11,295 nucleotides of DNA from an uncultured cyanobacterium. GTDB lineage: Bacteria > Cyanobacteriota > Cyanobacteriia > PCC-6307 > Cyanobiaceae. The stretch spans positions 1 through 11,295 of the forward strand of contig CAIZOZ010000267.1 in NCBI GenBank assembly GCA_903934745.1. Direction: 5' to 3'. Positions 1 through 5,999 of the stretch are shown here, in pieces; position 1 is the first letter of the stretch, and each line of letters starts with the position of its first letter. The translations under genes were made by a program, and so were the position numbers. A model generated the notes under the pieces. That model did not search any database. It was not told the origin of the DNA and worked only from the letters and a program-made list of their open reading frames with translations.

Positions 1-213
1 AGCCTGGCGCAAGCGAGCCAGGCGTCCCTGGGGCTGCTGCTGCTGCAGGAAGGCGTCGATCGCCTCGCGGATCAGGGCACTCTGGCTGCGGCCGCTGCGC
101 AGGGCCAGGGCCTGCAATCCCTGCCGTTCCGCTTCAGAGAGATAGATCTGGGTGCGCAGCATCGCGCCGGCAGAAGGCGATGACGACGGGGCTGAAGAAA
201 CGGAAGACGACAT
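1..213 (-). CDS. Ribbon-helix-helix (CopG-like) antitoxin or repressor, 3' end cut by window edge
   Basis: The minus-strand frame from ATG 213 is open to base 1, giving 71 residues without a stop. After a Ser/Ala/Pro-rich leader of 17 residues comes the core: a short beta strand (LRTQIYLSE, residues 19-27) followed by two helices (ERQGLQALALRSGRS, then QSALIREAIDAFLQQ). This is the pattern of a ribbon-helix-helix DNA-binding domain, as in CopG and VapB-type antitoxins, which bind DNA as dimers through the strand and usually repress their own operon. The real start could be the internal ATG at 160-162, just before the strand, because the leader looks unconserved; neither start has a clear Shine-Dalgarno. 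Any toxin partner would lie off the left edge. A perfect 14-bp palindrome sits 44 bases upstream of the ATG. The fold call is fairly safe; the antitoxin role is inferred from the neighbouring TA genes. Confidence 0.7.
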   Translation of the reverse strand, partial: MSSSVSSAPSSSPSAGAMLRTQIYLSEAERQGLQALALRSGRSQSALIREAIDAFLQQQQPQGRLARLRQA

Positions 214-257
214 GGCTAGGGATTCGCCCGCTGAGTCGACCGGTTGAGCGGGTTACC

Positions 258-271
258 TGGTGTATACACCA
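258..271. promoter_or_regulatory. 14-bp perfect palindrome, candidate operator of the ribbon-helix-helix gene
   Basis: TGGTGTATACACCA is self-complementary over all 14 bases. It lies between the vapC stop (292) and the ATG of the ribbon-helix-helix gene (213). Read on the minus strand it contains TATACA, which could act as a -10 element, so a dimeric repressor bound here would block the promoter. Ribbon-helix-helix antitoxins commonly bind short palindromes in this arrangement. There is no T-run beside it, so a terminator role for vapC is less likely. Confidence 0.5.
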
Positions 272-291
272 TACAGCACCCATCCCGATCC

Positions 292-696
292 TCACCCCAC
301 CCAGCGCACCACCTCGCCGTAGCCCAGCAGGGTGCGATCGGCGGTGAGCAAGCTCAGCCGTTCCTGGGCGGCCTGGGCCACCAGAAGCCGGTCAAAGGGA
401 TCGCGGTGAACCCAGGGGAGGTGCTGCACCGCGAGCACATGATCGACCTGGATCGGCAGTTCCCGGAATCCGTCCTGCAGCAACCCCATCCGCAGGGCGA
501 GGGGGTTCACCTGGAAATCGCCGCGTCCGAGGGAGGCCTTGATCGCCACCTCCCAGAGGCTCACCACGCTGAAGAGCGGAGGCGGTTCGGCACTCTCCAG
601 CGGAATGCGAGCTGCTGCAGGAAGGTGTTCCGGCAGGGTGGCCCACCAGAGCAGCAGGTGGGTATCCACCAGCAGGCCCACAGATTCAGCGGCCAT
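292..696 (-). CDS. vapC: VapC-like PIN-domain toxin (Sll0205-like)
   Basis: This 134-residue protein is a single PIN domain, the fold of VapC toxins, which are Mg-dependent RNases. The acidic active-site residues are visible: D11 in LLVDTHLLLWW, E49 in SLWEVAIK, D99/D102 in HRDPFDRLLVAQA, and D120 in LLTADRTL. The DTHxLLWW and HRDPFDR signatures match the PIN subgroup typified by cyanobacterial Sll0205, which usually pairs with Phd-type antitoxins, as here. The start at 696 lies inside the antitoxin gene (11-base overlap). It is preceded by GAGGAG (bases 704-709) with a 7-base spacer, a good ribosome binding site that fixes this start and suggests translational coupling. All catalytic positions are intact, so an active toxin is expected. 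The RNA target cannot be told from sequence. Confidence 0.9.
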   Translation of the reverse strand: MAAESVGLLVDTHLLLWWATLPEHLPAAARIPLESAEPPPLFSVVSLWEVAIKASLGRGDFQVNPLALRMGLLQDGFRELPIQVDHVLAVQHLPWVHRDPFDRLLVAQAAQERLSLLTADRTLLGYGEVVRWVG

Positions 697-919
697 AGAA
701 CATCTCCTCGATGTCGTCCTTGAAATCGGCCTTGAGATCGGCCGTGAGGATGGCCTGCCCTCTCAGGAAGCCGCCCAGACGCGGCGCGGGCTGGGTCTCA
801 AGTGGCACCAGCCGCACCAGCGGCTTGCCGGCGCGGGCGATCACCACCTCCTCGCCGGCCAGGGCCCGGTCCACATAGCGGGAGAGGTGGGTTTTGGCGT
901 CGTGGAGGTTGACCTGCAT
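686..919 (-). CDS. Phd/YefM-family antitoxin
   Basis: This 77-residue protein begins MQVNLHDAKTHLSRYVDRAL and continues GEEVVIARAGKPLVRLVPL. That is the N-terminal DNA-binding and dimerisation domain of Phd/YefM antitoxins. The C-terminal part (about residues 50-77, acidic, ending DDIEEMFYGR) is the expected toxin-wrapping tail. It neutralises the overlapping PIN toxin and probably represses the shared operon. The stop overlaps the toxin start by 11 bases, antitoxin first, the standard order. No clear Shine-Dalgarno precedes the ATG. Two inverted-repeat elements lie 17-46 bases upstream, in the intergenic region shared with the divergent MNT gene. Confidence 0.9.
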   Translation of the reverse strand: MQVNLHDAKTHLSRYVDRALAGEEVVIARAGKPLVRLVPLETQPAPRLGGFLRGQAILTADLKADFKDDIEEMFYGR

Positions 920-935
920 GGAGGGACGCCATCAA

Positions 936-948
936 TGGACTTAGTCCA
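936..948. promoter_or_regulatory. Inverted repeat TGGACT-t-AGTCCA, candidate antitoxin operator
   Basis: There are two perfect 6-base arms around a single T, 17 bases upstream of the Phd-family ATG. The 8 bases GGACTTAG (937-944) recur as their reverse complement CTAAGTCC at 958-965, giving a second, wider inverted repeat with a 13-base spacer. Phd-type antitoxins bind adjacent palindromic sites in their own promoter, so this fits an autoregulatory operator. It is inferred from position and symmetry only. Confidence 0.5.
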
Positions 949-964
949 GGTTAGCGGCTAAGTC

Positions 965-977
965 CGGCAGTCTGCCG
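965..977. promoter_or_regulatory. Inverted repeat CGGCAG-t-CTGCCG, candidate operator or hairpin upstream of the MNT gene
   Basis: There are two perfect 6-base arms around a single T, 33 bases before the MNT ATG at 1011. It has the same 6-1-6 geometry as the repeat at 936-948 but a different, GC-rich sequence. It could be a binding site for the MNT-HEPN pair, or a small hairpin separating the divergent transcripts. A weaker 4-bp hairpin (GCCG-ttgt-CGGC, 984-995) follows it. Confidence 0.35.
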
Positions 978-1010
978 CCTGCAGCCGTTGTCGGCACCTA
1001 ACTTGAGAGC

Positions 1011-1388
1011 ATGGGAAGTGACGAACTGAGCCCCTTCCAACGGTTGCGCCGCCGGCGACATGAACGCTGGCTGGAGGCGCTGCAGCAGCAGCTGGCCGAG
1101 ACCCTGGCTGAGGTGCCATGCCGCGTCTGGCTGTACCCCTGCGGAGAAGCCTTCGGCTACGGCTCCCGGGGCCGGGGAGATTGGGATGGCTACTCGGACA
1201 CCGATCTGCTGGTGGAAGCCGAGTCCGCCGAACTGGCGGAGCGGGCCGCCGATCAGTTGCGCAGCGCCCTGGTGGGCGATGACGTGCTGGCCCTGAATCG
1301 GTGCCGGTGGCAGGCCATGGCCGCTTCGCCCTCTCCCCACTGGCGTGCCGTGCATGCGCAGGCCCGTTGTGTGTACCCGCGGCCATGA
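1011..1388 (+). CDS. Minimal nucleotidyltransferase (MNT, MntA-like) of a HEPN-MNT pair
   Basis: This 125-residue protein has the nucleotidyltransferase signature YGSRGRGDWDGYSDTDLLVE: the G51-S52 turn that binds the NTP phosphates, followed by D63-x-D65, the metal-binding aspartates. In characterised MntA-HepT pairs the MNT protein is the antitoxin and inactivates the HEPN toxin by adding AMP groups to a tyrosine. A third acidic residue may be in GDDVLAL (about residues 89-95), but this is uncertain. The N-terminal 35 residues are Arg- and Gln-rich and helical. Only a weak GAGAG precedes the ATG. Its stop overlaps the next start as ATGA (1385-1388), so the two proteins are probably made together. 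Family membership is strong; antitoxin activity is inferred. Confidence 0.85.
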   Translation: MGSDELSPFQRLRRRRHERWLEALQQQLAETLAEVPCRVWLYPCGEAFGYGSRGRGDWDGYSDTDLLVEAESAELAERAADQLRSALVGDDVLALNRCRWQAMAASPSPHWRAVHAQARCVYPRP

Positions 1389-1786
1389 GTCAGGCCCGCA
1401 CGGGTGCCTGGTGGCGCCAGGCCCGCAACGACCTTGAGCTCGCGGAGTTGGCCCGCCGCAACGACTTCCATGCCCAGGCCTGTTTCTTCGCCACGCAGGC
1501 GGCCGAGAAAGCGTTGAAGGGCGCGATCCTGGAACTCGGCCGCGAACCGCCCCACACCCAGGTGCTGGGCCAGTTGGTCAAGCTGCTGGCGGCCGAGGGG
1601 CTTGATGTGACGGCCCTGGCTCCCCTGCCGCTGACGGCTCTGAGCCGGATGACCGTGACCAGCCGCTACCCCCTCGACGACACCCCACCGAGCGAGTTGT
1701 TCGATCCCCGCGACTCCGATCAGGCCCTGACCACGGCGGAGGCCGTCCTCATCTGGGTGGAGCAGCTGGATCAACCCCACGGCTGA
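1385..1786 (+). CDS. HEPN-domain protein, partner of the MNT nucleotidyltransferase
   Basis: This 133-residue all-alpha protein has the HEPN pattern of PF05168: WWRQARNDLELAELA (residues 9-23), FFATQAAEKALKGAILELG (34-52) and HTQVLGQLV (57-65). It then has SRYPL (93-97) and a last helix of the form DSDQALTTAEAVLIWVEQL (110-128). HEPN proteins next to MNT genes are typically RNase toxins. Here, however, the expected Rx4-6H motif near SRYPLDDTPP has no histidine, so this member may not be a classical HEPN RNase. I chose ATG 1385 because it overlaps the upstream stop (ATGA) and the first helix starts right after it. A longer frame from 1301 would add 28 residues read from inside the MNT gene and is not credible. 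Confidence 0.85.
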   Translation: MSQARTGAWWRQARNDLELAELARRNDFHAQACFFATQAAEKALKGAILELGREPPHTQVLGQLVKLLAAEGLDVTALAPLPLTALSRMTVTSRYPLDDTPPSELFDPRDSDQALTTAEAVLIWVEQLDQPHG

Positions 1787-2210
1787 TACGTCGAGTCGCG
1801 ATTGATCACCAGCCTGATCCTTGCTGCCCAGCAGCTGGCGATCCGTGACCACCTCAGCTGATTTGACGCCTGGATCGCAGAGCCCATGGGCGCAGGATTG
1901 GCTGCGTGGAGGTGGTGAATCCTCTTCTGGGGTGAGAGCAGCGCCGCTACAGTCAATGAGAGCTTGAACTGACTCAGCCGAGGCGGAGGCTGCAGGCCAT
2001 ACCTGCGCCGGGGTTCGGGTCCGGGCGGTGCCGATTCTGACTACTTTTGGCGTCTCAGTGAACAGGCGGAAGCTGAAGACGAACAATGGCCGTAGAGCCT
2101 GTGGGTGGATTGACGGATTGGGGCCATCGGTTGATGTCTGACCCGACCAGGGACCGCTTAGGAGCGAGCCCCTGATCTTCACCCTGTCATTCAGCTGGAT
2201 CTGATGACCC
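1787..2210. other. 424-base gap without a supportable gene; possible decayed mobile element
   Basis: No frame here has both a credible start and a recognisable protein. By eye the DNA is less GC-rich than the flanking genes. Directly after the HEPN stop, the plus frame reads ESRLITSLILAAQQLAIRDH before a stop. This loosely resembles the conserved E-R-Y-x-x-S-S/L...AVRxHW stretch of ISAs1/IS4-type transposases. A later frame of about 57 codons (roughly 1970-2140) contains VPILTTFGVSVNRRKLK but lacks a plausible start. I treat both as possible relics, not genes. The last 25 bases hold a hairpin beyond the glnN stop, listed separately. Confidence 0.3.
2186..2208 (-). terminator. Imperfect hairpin just beyond the glnN stop
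   Basis: On the minus strand GTCATCAG pairs with CTG-a-ATGAC: 8 base pairs with one bulged A around a 6-base loop, starting 2 bases after the TGA of glnN. There is no U-run after it, so it is not a classical intrinsic terminator. It may serve as a 3'-end stabilising hairpin or a weak stop. Confidence 0.3.
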
Positions 2211-4379
2211 TCAGCGGATGAACAACATCTCCTGATAGGTGGGCAGTGGCCAGAGGTTGTCATCCACCAAAGCTTCCAGTCCATCCACCGCCGCTCGCAA
2301 CTGGTCCATCAGCGGCACGATGCAGTCGGCGCTGTGACGCAGATGGACTTCGGTGCCATGGGGGGTGGAATCCAGGGCAGCCTGGAGCTGGCCGCAGGCA
2401 TCATTGAGCTGTTGGACATAATCAGCGACCTGTTGGAAAGTTTCTGGTGACAACGACAGCCCCATGGAGCTTTGCAGTTGCAGCGAACCAGCCAGGTCAG
2501 CCAGATAGCGCAGGGCCACCGGATAAATCTGAGTGCGGGCAATCTGCAACGCCAGCTTGGCCTCCACTTCAATCGCCAGGATGTACTGCTCCGCGTAGAC
2601 CTCGTAACGACTCTCCAGTTCCACCGAGGTGAGCACACCGTGGCGGGCGAACAGATCGCGCACCTCGGGGCGACGCAGCACGGGCAGGGCTTCGGCGGTG
2701 GTGCGCAGGTTCTCGAGGCCCCGCTCCTCCACGGCCATGCGGTGCCACTCGCTGGAATAGCCGTCACCGCCGAAGACGACGGCCCCATGGTCTTGCATGA
2801 TCTGCTTGAGCACGGCGAAGGAGGCGGCCTCCAAGGTCTCGCCGGCGGCGAGCTTCGGCTCCAGTTGATCGGCGATGTAGCCGAGGGAGTCGGCCAGGAT
2901 CGTGTTCAGGGCTACCAGCGGGCCCGCCACGGATTGGTTGGAGCCGACGGCGCGGAACTCGAAGCGGTTGCCGGTGAAGGCAAAGGGAGAGGTGCGGTTG
3001 CGATCGCCTGGATCCTTGGGGAATTCAGGCAGGGTGTCGACCCCCAGCTGCATCAGGCCGCCGCTGGCCGAGCCCTTGAGATCACCCTCCTTGATCTGGT
3101 TGAACACGTCCTCCAGCTGGCTGCCTAGGTAAACAGAGATGATCGCCGGCGGCGCCTCGTTGGCGCCGAGGCGATGGTCGTTACCGGCGGTGGCCACCAC
3201 GGCCCGCAACAGGGGGCCGTAGAGGTGAACACCGCGGATCACGGCGCCGCAAAAGATCAGGAACTGCAGGTTGTCGTGGGGGGTGCTGCCGGGATCCAGC
3301 AGGTTGCCCTGGGTGGCGTTGCCTACCGACCAGTTGACGTGCTTACCGGAACCGTTGATGCCGGCGAAGGGCTTCTCATGCAGCAGGCAGTTCATGCCGT
3401 GGCGGCGGGCCGTGCTCTTGAGCAGCGTCATGGTGAGCTGCTGGTGATCGGTGGCCACGTTGGCCGCCTCAAAGAACGGCGCGATCTCGAACTGGCCCGG
3501 GGCCACCTCGTTGTGGCGGGTCTTGGCGGGGATGCCCAGCTTGTACATCTGGTGCTCCACGTCCTGCATGAACACCTGCACCCGCTGCGGGATCGCGCCG
3601 AAGTAGTGGTCGTCAAACTGCTGCCCCTTGGCCGAGGGTGCGCCGAACAGGCTGCGGCCCGCCAGCAGCAGGTCTGGACGCAGGGGCACGAAGGCACTGT
3701 CGACGAGGAAGTACTCCTGCTCAGCGCCGCAGCTGGAGTTGACCGGAGCCACCTCGGTGTTGCCGAGCAGCTTGAGCAGGCGTTGGGCCTGCTGGTTCAC
3801 CGCGCCGTTGGAGCGAAGCAGCGGCGTCTTCTTGTCGAGGGCCTCGCCGGTCCAGGAGATGAAGACCGTGGGGATGCAGAGGGTGACCCCATTGGGGGTC
3901 TCCATCAGGAAGGCCGGGCTGGTGATGTCCCAGGCGGTATAGCCCCGGGCTTCGAAGGTGGAGCGGATGCCGCCGTTGGGGAAAGAAGAGCCATCCGGCT
4001 CGCCCTGCACCAGCAGCTTGCCGGTGAACTCGGAGATGGTGGAGCCATCGCCCTGGACCGAGATGAAGCCGTCGTGCTTCTCAGCAGTGGAGTTGGTGAG
4101 CGGGTAGAAGACGTGGGAGAAGTAAAGGGCGCCACGGCTGACGGCCCAGTCCTTCATCGCCTGCGCCACCACGTTGGCCACGCTGACGTCCAGCTTGCCC
4201 CCCTCCTTCACCGTGCGCTGCACGGACTTGAAGATGTCCTTGGGCAGGGCCGCTTTCATCTTGGCGAGGCTGAACACATCGCTGGCCCAGAGTTCATCGA
4301 GCTTCTGGATCGGCGCGGTGGCCACGGGCTGGCGCTGCTGGATCGTCTGCAGCACGGCGAGGCGTTGGGGGCTGGGCAC
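2211..4379 (-). CDS. glnN: Type III glutamine synthetase GlnN
   Basis: The enzyme makes glutamine from glutamate, ammonia and ATP in the cytoplasm. From a GTG start at 4379 it has 722 residues, matching the large GSIII class (about 720-730) rather than GSI (about 470). Family motifs are clear: ARGYTAWDITSPAFL (144-158), GAEQEYFLVD (218-227, metal-binding glutamates), HNEVAPGQFEIAP (289-301), NGSGKHVNWS (342-351, substrate region), NRTSPFAFTGNRFEFR (461-476) and GDGYSSEWHRMAVEERG (539-555). The frame is also open to TTG codons at 4400 and 4409, and has no ATG before an upstream stop, so the start must be GTG or TTG. None has a good Shine-Dalgarno; GTG gives the usual family length. In cyanobacteria glnN is typically induced by nitrogen starvation through NtcA, but I found no exact GTAN8TAC site in 4380-4500. 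Confidence 0.96.
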   Translation of the reverse strand: MPSPQRLAVLQTIQQRQPVATAPIQKLDELWASDVFSLAKMKAALPKDIFKSVQRTVKEGGKLDVSVANVVAQAMKDWAVSRGALYFSHVFYPLTNSTAEKHDGFISVQGDGSTISEFTGKLLVQGEPDGSSFPNGGIRSTFEARGYTAWDITSPAFLMETPNGVTLCIPTVFISWTGEALDKKTPLLRSNGAVNQQAQRLLKLLGNTEVAPVNSSCGAEQEYFLVDSAFVPLRPDLLLAGRSLFGAPSAKGQQFDDHYFGAIPQRVQVFMQDVEHQMYKLGIPAKTRHNEVAPGQFEIAPFFEAANVATDHQQLTMTLLKSTARRHGMNCLLHEKPFAGINGSGKHVNWSVGNATQGNLLDPGSTPHDNLQFLIFCGAVIRGVHLYGPLLRAVVATAGNDHRLGANEAPPAIISVYLGSQLEDVFNQIKEGDLKGSASGGLMQLGVDTLPEFPKDPGDRNRTSPFAFTGNRFEFRAVGSNQSVAGPLVALNTILADSLGYIADQLEPKLAAGETLEAASFAVLKQIMQDHGAVVFGGDGYSSEWHRMAVEERGLENLRTTAEALPVLRRPEVRDLFARHGVLTSVELESRYEVYAEQYILAIEVEAKLALQIARTQIYPVALRYLADLAGSLQLQSSMGLSLSPETFQQVADYVQQLNDACGQLQAALDSTPHGTEVHLRHSADCIVPLMDQLRAAVDGLEALVDDNLWPLPTYQEMLFIR
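3000..3007. repeat. HIP1 octamer
   Basis: This is an exact GCGATCGC, the highly iterated palindrome found at high density in many cyanobacterial genomes. It lies inside glnN. Supporting evidence for a cyanobacterial host, not a site of known function. Confidence 0.7.
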
Positions 4380-4481
4380 GGGGCGAACACGGCGTATCAA
4401 CCTATCCAAAGGGCCCGATGGACCCTCTTGATGGCGCCATTGCTACAAAACGATCGGGGCCAGGCCAGGATCCCGGGCCGC

Positions 4482-4922
4482 TCAGCGCAGATAGTGGCGC
4501 ACCCTGGGCCGGCACCAGTACACCAGAACCGTCACATTCAGCGCCCACAACAGCGTTGCCAGCACTGCTACCAGGGGACGGTCGGTGGGGATCAGCACGA
4601 GGCGCACGATGCCGTAGGCCAGGCTGATCGCCAGGCTGATCGAGAGGGCGACGATCGCCACCACCTGGCCCCAGTGCCGCCATTGCAGCAAGGCGACGCT
4701 GGCGACGATGCCCAGGGCCGCGCACGGCAGCACGGCGCCAGCGCCGAGGGCGATATGGGTGATGCGCCAGGTGGGATCCAGCAGGATCACAGCCAGAACC
4801 AGGGGGATCGTCAGCCCGTTGGCGACCAGGCCCAGCCAGGCCAGGGGGCGGTAGGCCCGCGGTGGGATCAGTTGGGCGGGGGTGGAGAGGGAGCCGAGGC
4901 TGCGCACGCTGGTCGGGGACAT
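4482..4922 (-). CDS. Small four-helix integral membrane protein, unknown function
   Basis: This 146-residue protein has four hydrophobic segments at about residues 26-48, 54-78, 83-107 and 114-134, joined by short loops. It has a polar N-terminus and an Arg-rich C-terminus (CRPRVRHYLR). I recognise no catalytic motif and no family. The ATG at 4920-4922 lies 5 bases after the stop of the upstream gene at 4928-5416, so the two are probably co-transcribed. glnN follows downstream after about 70-100 bases depending on its start. With positive charges on the C-terminal side and four helices, both termini are probably cytoplasmic. Function cannot be assigned; a role in nitrogen metabolism because of glnN would be a guess. 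Confidence 0.7.
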   Translation of the reverse strand: MSPTSVRSLGSLSTPAQLIPPRAYRPLAWLGLVANGLTIPLVLAVILLDPTWRITHIALGAGAVLPCAALGIVASVALLQWRHWGQVVAIVALSISLAISLAYGIVRLVLIPTDRPLVAVLATLLWALNVTVLVYWCRPRVRHYLR

Positions 4923-4927
4923 GAGGT

Positions 4928-5416
4928 TCAGCCTCGCTCAGGCAGGGTGTGCTGGACACCGCACTCGTGTTGCTGCCGACGCAGCAGCACCAGGTCCATG
5001 CCGTTGTTGATGGCCTGGAGGTCTGCCAAGGGCTGGAGGCGCCAATGGTTTGCTTTGGGAAGCGGCATGAAACTGAGCGGGGCTGGAGTCCGCTCAACGA
5101 TCTGTCGTTCCAGTTTGTCGGACCGAACATCCACAGCTGCGATCGGATCGAGGCCCGGGATCGGGTGGCGGGGCTTGTGCATCACCAGGAAGCAGGCCAT
5201 GGATTCGGCGTCGACACCGCCATCCTGCTCGGCCACGGGCCCCAAGCCGTCCAGCCGCCATCCTGCTGGGGCTCGGCTTTCCAGGGGGATGGACCACACC
5301 GCTGTCGATGGCCTGGCCGTGCCAGTAGCTGGTGGAGTCGTTTGCGGAGCCCGTACCCCGATTCGGTACAGCCAGGCCTCAGAGTTCAAGCGGCTGCAGC
5401 TGGCGCAGGCGATCAA
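4928..5416 (-). CDS. Unrecognised protein, start uncertain
   Basis: This is an open frame of 162 codons on the minus strand. The first 40 residues read unlike the rest and overlap the end of the flavin reductase gene by 38 bases, so the true start may be later. One candidate is GTG at 5299-5297 (VWSIPLES), giving 123 residues. From there the protein is soluble, with balanced charges, high GC at third codon positions and no recognised motif. Stretches such as MACFLVMHKPRHPIPG and INNGMDLVLLRRQQHE look protein-like. The frame continuing past the reductase stop also reads plausibly for a short stretch (STSYWHGQAIDSG), so a frameshift or an unusual start around 5300-5340 is possible. Plus-strand frames here are rich in Arg, Trp and Ser and look like shadows. 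The 5-base spacing to the next gene supports a real gene. Confidence 0.5.
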   Translation of the reverse strand: MIACASCSRLNSEAWLYRIGVRAPQTTPPATGTARPSTAVWSIPLESRAPAGWRLDGLGPVAEQDGGVDAESMACFLVMHKPRHPIPGLDPIAAVDVRSDKLERQIVERTPAPLSFMPLPKANHWRLQPLADLQAINNGMDLVLLRRQQHECGVQHTLPERG

Positions 5417-5897
5417 TCAGATCCTCGATGCTTTCATCGCTGGCCGGCTTGCTGCTGTTGCTCACGAGCTGGCGGCCCACCACCTGGGCGCCGAGATGGG
5501 CCAGTTGCAGGCGCAGGGCTGCCAGGACGGTATAACCGCCACTGCCAGAGTGGCTGGCGATCACGATGGGCCGGCCGTTGAACAGGAGGCGGAAGTCTGG
5601 GCCCTGCACCGACAGCCAGGCAATGATATTGGTGAGCACCGGCGGGATCGAGCCGTTGTATTCCGGTGCGCAGATCACCCAGCGTGGGACTGCGGCCAGT
5701 TGTTCGCTCAGCAGGCCGATCGCTGCTGGGATGCCGGCGGCAGCCAGCTGGCGGGGGGTGAACAGGGGCAGGACTGCTGCGGTGAGATCCAGCACCTCGG
5801 CCCGCAGCGCCCGACTGCGAGCGCAGGCGGCGAAGCGCTCAGACAGTTTGAGATTTTCGCCATTGCTGGCGCTGATCACGAGCAGGTCAGTGCGCAT
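5379..5897 (-). CDS. NADPH-dependent FMN reductase (flavodoxin-like)
   Basis: This 172-residue protein has the flavodoxin-like fold of PF03358. An N-terminal strand runs into a flavin-phosphate loop (ISASNGENLKLSER, residues 8-21). It also has the hallmark APEYNGSIPPVLTN (77-90) that contacts the flavin ring, and a GSGGYTVLAALRLQLAHLG segment (118-136). Such enzymes pass electrons from NAD(P)H to FMN, quinones, azo compounds or metal ions; the substrate cannot be told from sequence. ATG 5897 places the first strand at the N-terminus, as in the family. It is shorter than typical ArsH (about 230 residues), so I do not call it ArsH even though it is divergent from arsS, with 102 bases between them. 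It heads a minus-strand run leading to glnN. Confidence 0.88.
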   Translation of the reverse strand: MRTDLLVISASNGENLKLSERFAACARSRALRAEVLDLTAAVLPLFTPRQLAAAGIPAAIGLLSEQLAAVPRWVICAPEYNGSIPPVLTNIIAWLSVQGPDFRLLFNGRPIVIASHSGSGGYTVLAALRLQLAHLGAQVVGRQLVSNSSKPASDESIEDLIDRLRQLQPLEL

Positions 5898-5999
5898 CGG
5901 GGCTGGCGTGGAGAGCTAGCAAGATAAGGCGATTCAGCGCAGCAGCCGAGTTCCCGGCCGGCCGGACTGACCAGCCCCTGGGGTGTTTACCGTGGCGCG

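Noticed and set aside
244..961. Plus-strand open frames of 140-159 codons
   Set aside because: They are shadows of the VapC and Phd genes, whose motifs and ribosome binding site are clear on the minus strand.
1253..2284. A 343-codon minus-strand open frame covering the HEPN gene and the gap after it
   Set aside because: Its right end is antisense to MNT/HEPN and its left end overlaps glnN. The translation has no recognisable domain, and the part in the gap does not read better than other frames.
5350..5366. GTACC...GGTAC inverted repeat downstream of the flavin reductase, considered as an NtcA site or terminator
   Set aside because: GTA and TAC are 11 bases apart rather than 8, the stem is only 5 bp, there is no T-run, and it falls inside the overlapping unknown frame.
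5297..5400. A tRNA- or tmRNA-like 3' end (CTCCACCA on the minus strand)
   Set aside because: No cloverleaf arms or T-loop sequence fit around it; it reads better as coding sequence.
4949..5581. A 210-codon plus-strand frame as the real gene in place of the minus-strand unknown gene
   Set aside because: It overlaps the C-terminal part of the flavin reductase gene, its second half turns into Arg/Trp/Gly-rich sequence, and the minus frame fits the spacing of its neighbours better.
3174..5927. A 917-codon open frame on the plus strand
   Set aside because: It lies antisense to glnN and the following three minus-strand genes. The translation is rich in Gly, His, Gln and Ala with no domain, as expected for a shadow frame in GC-rich DNA.
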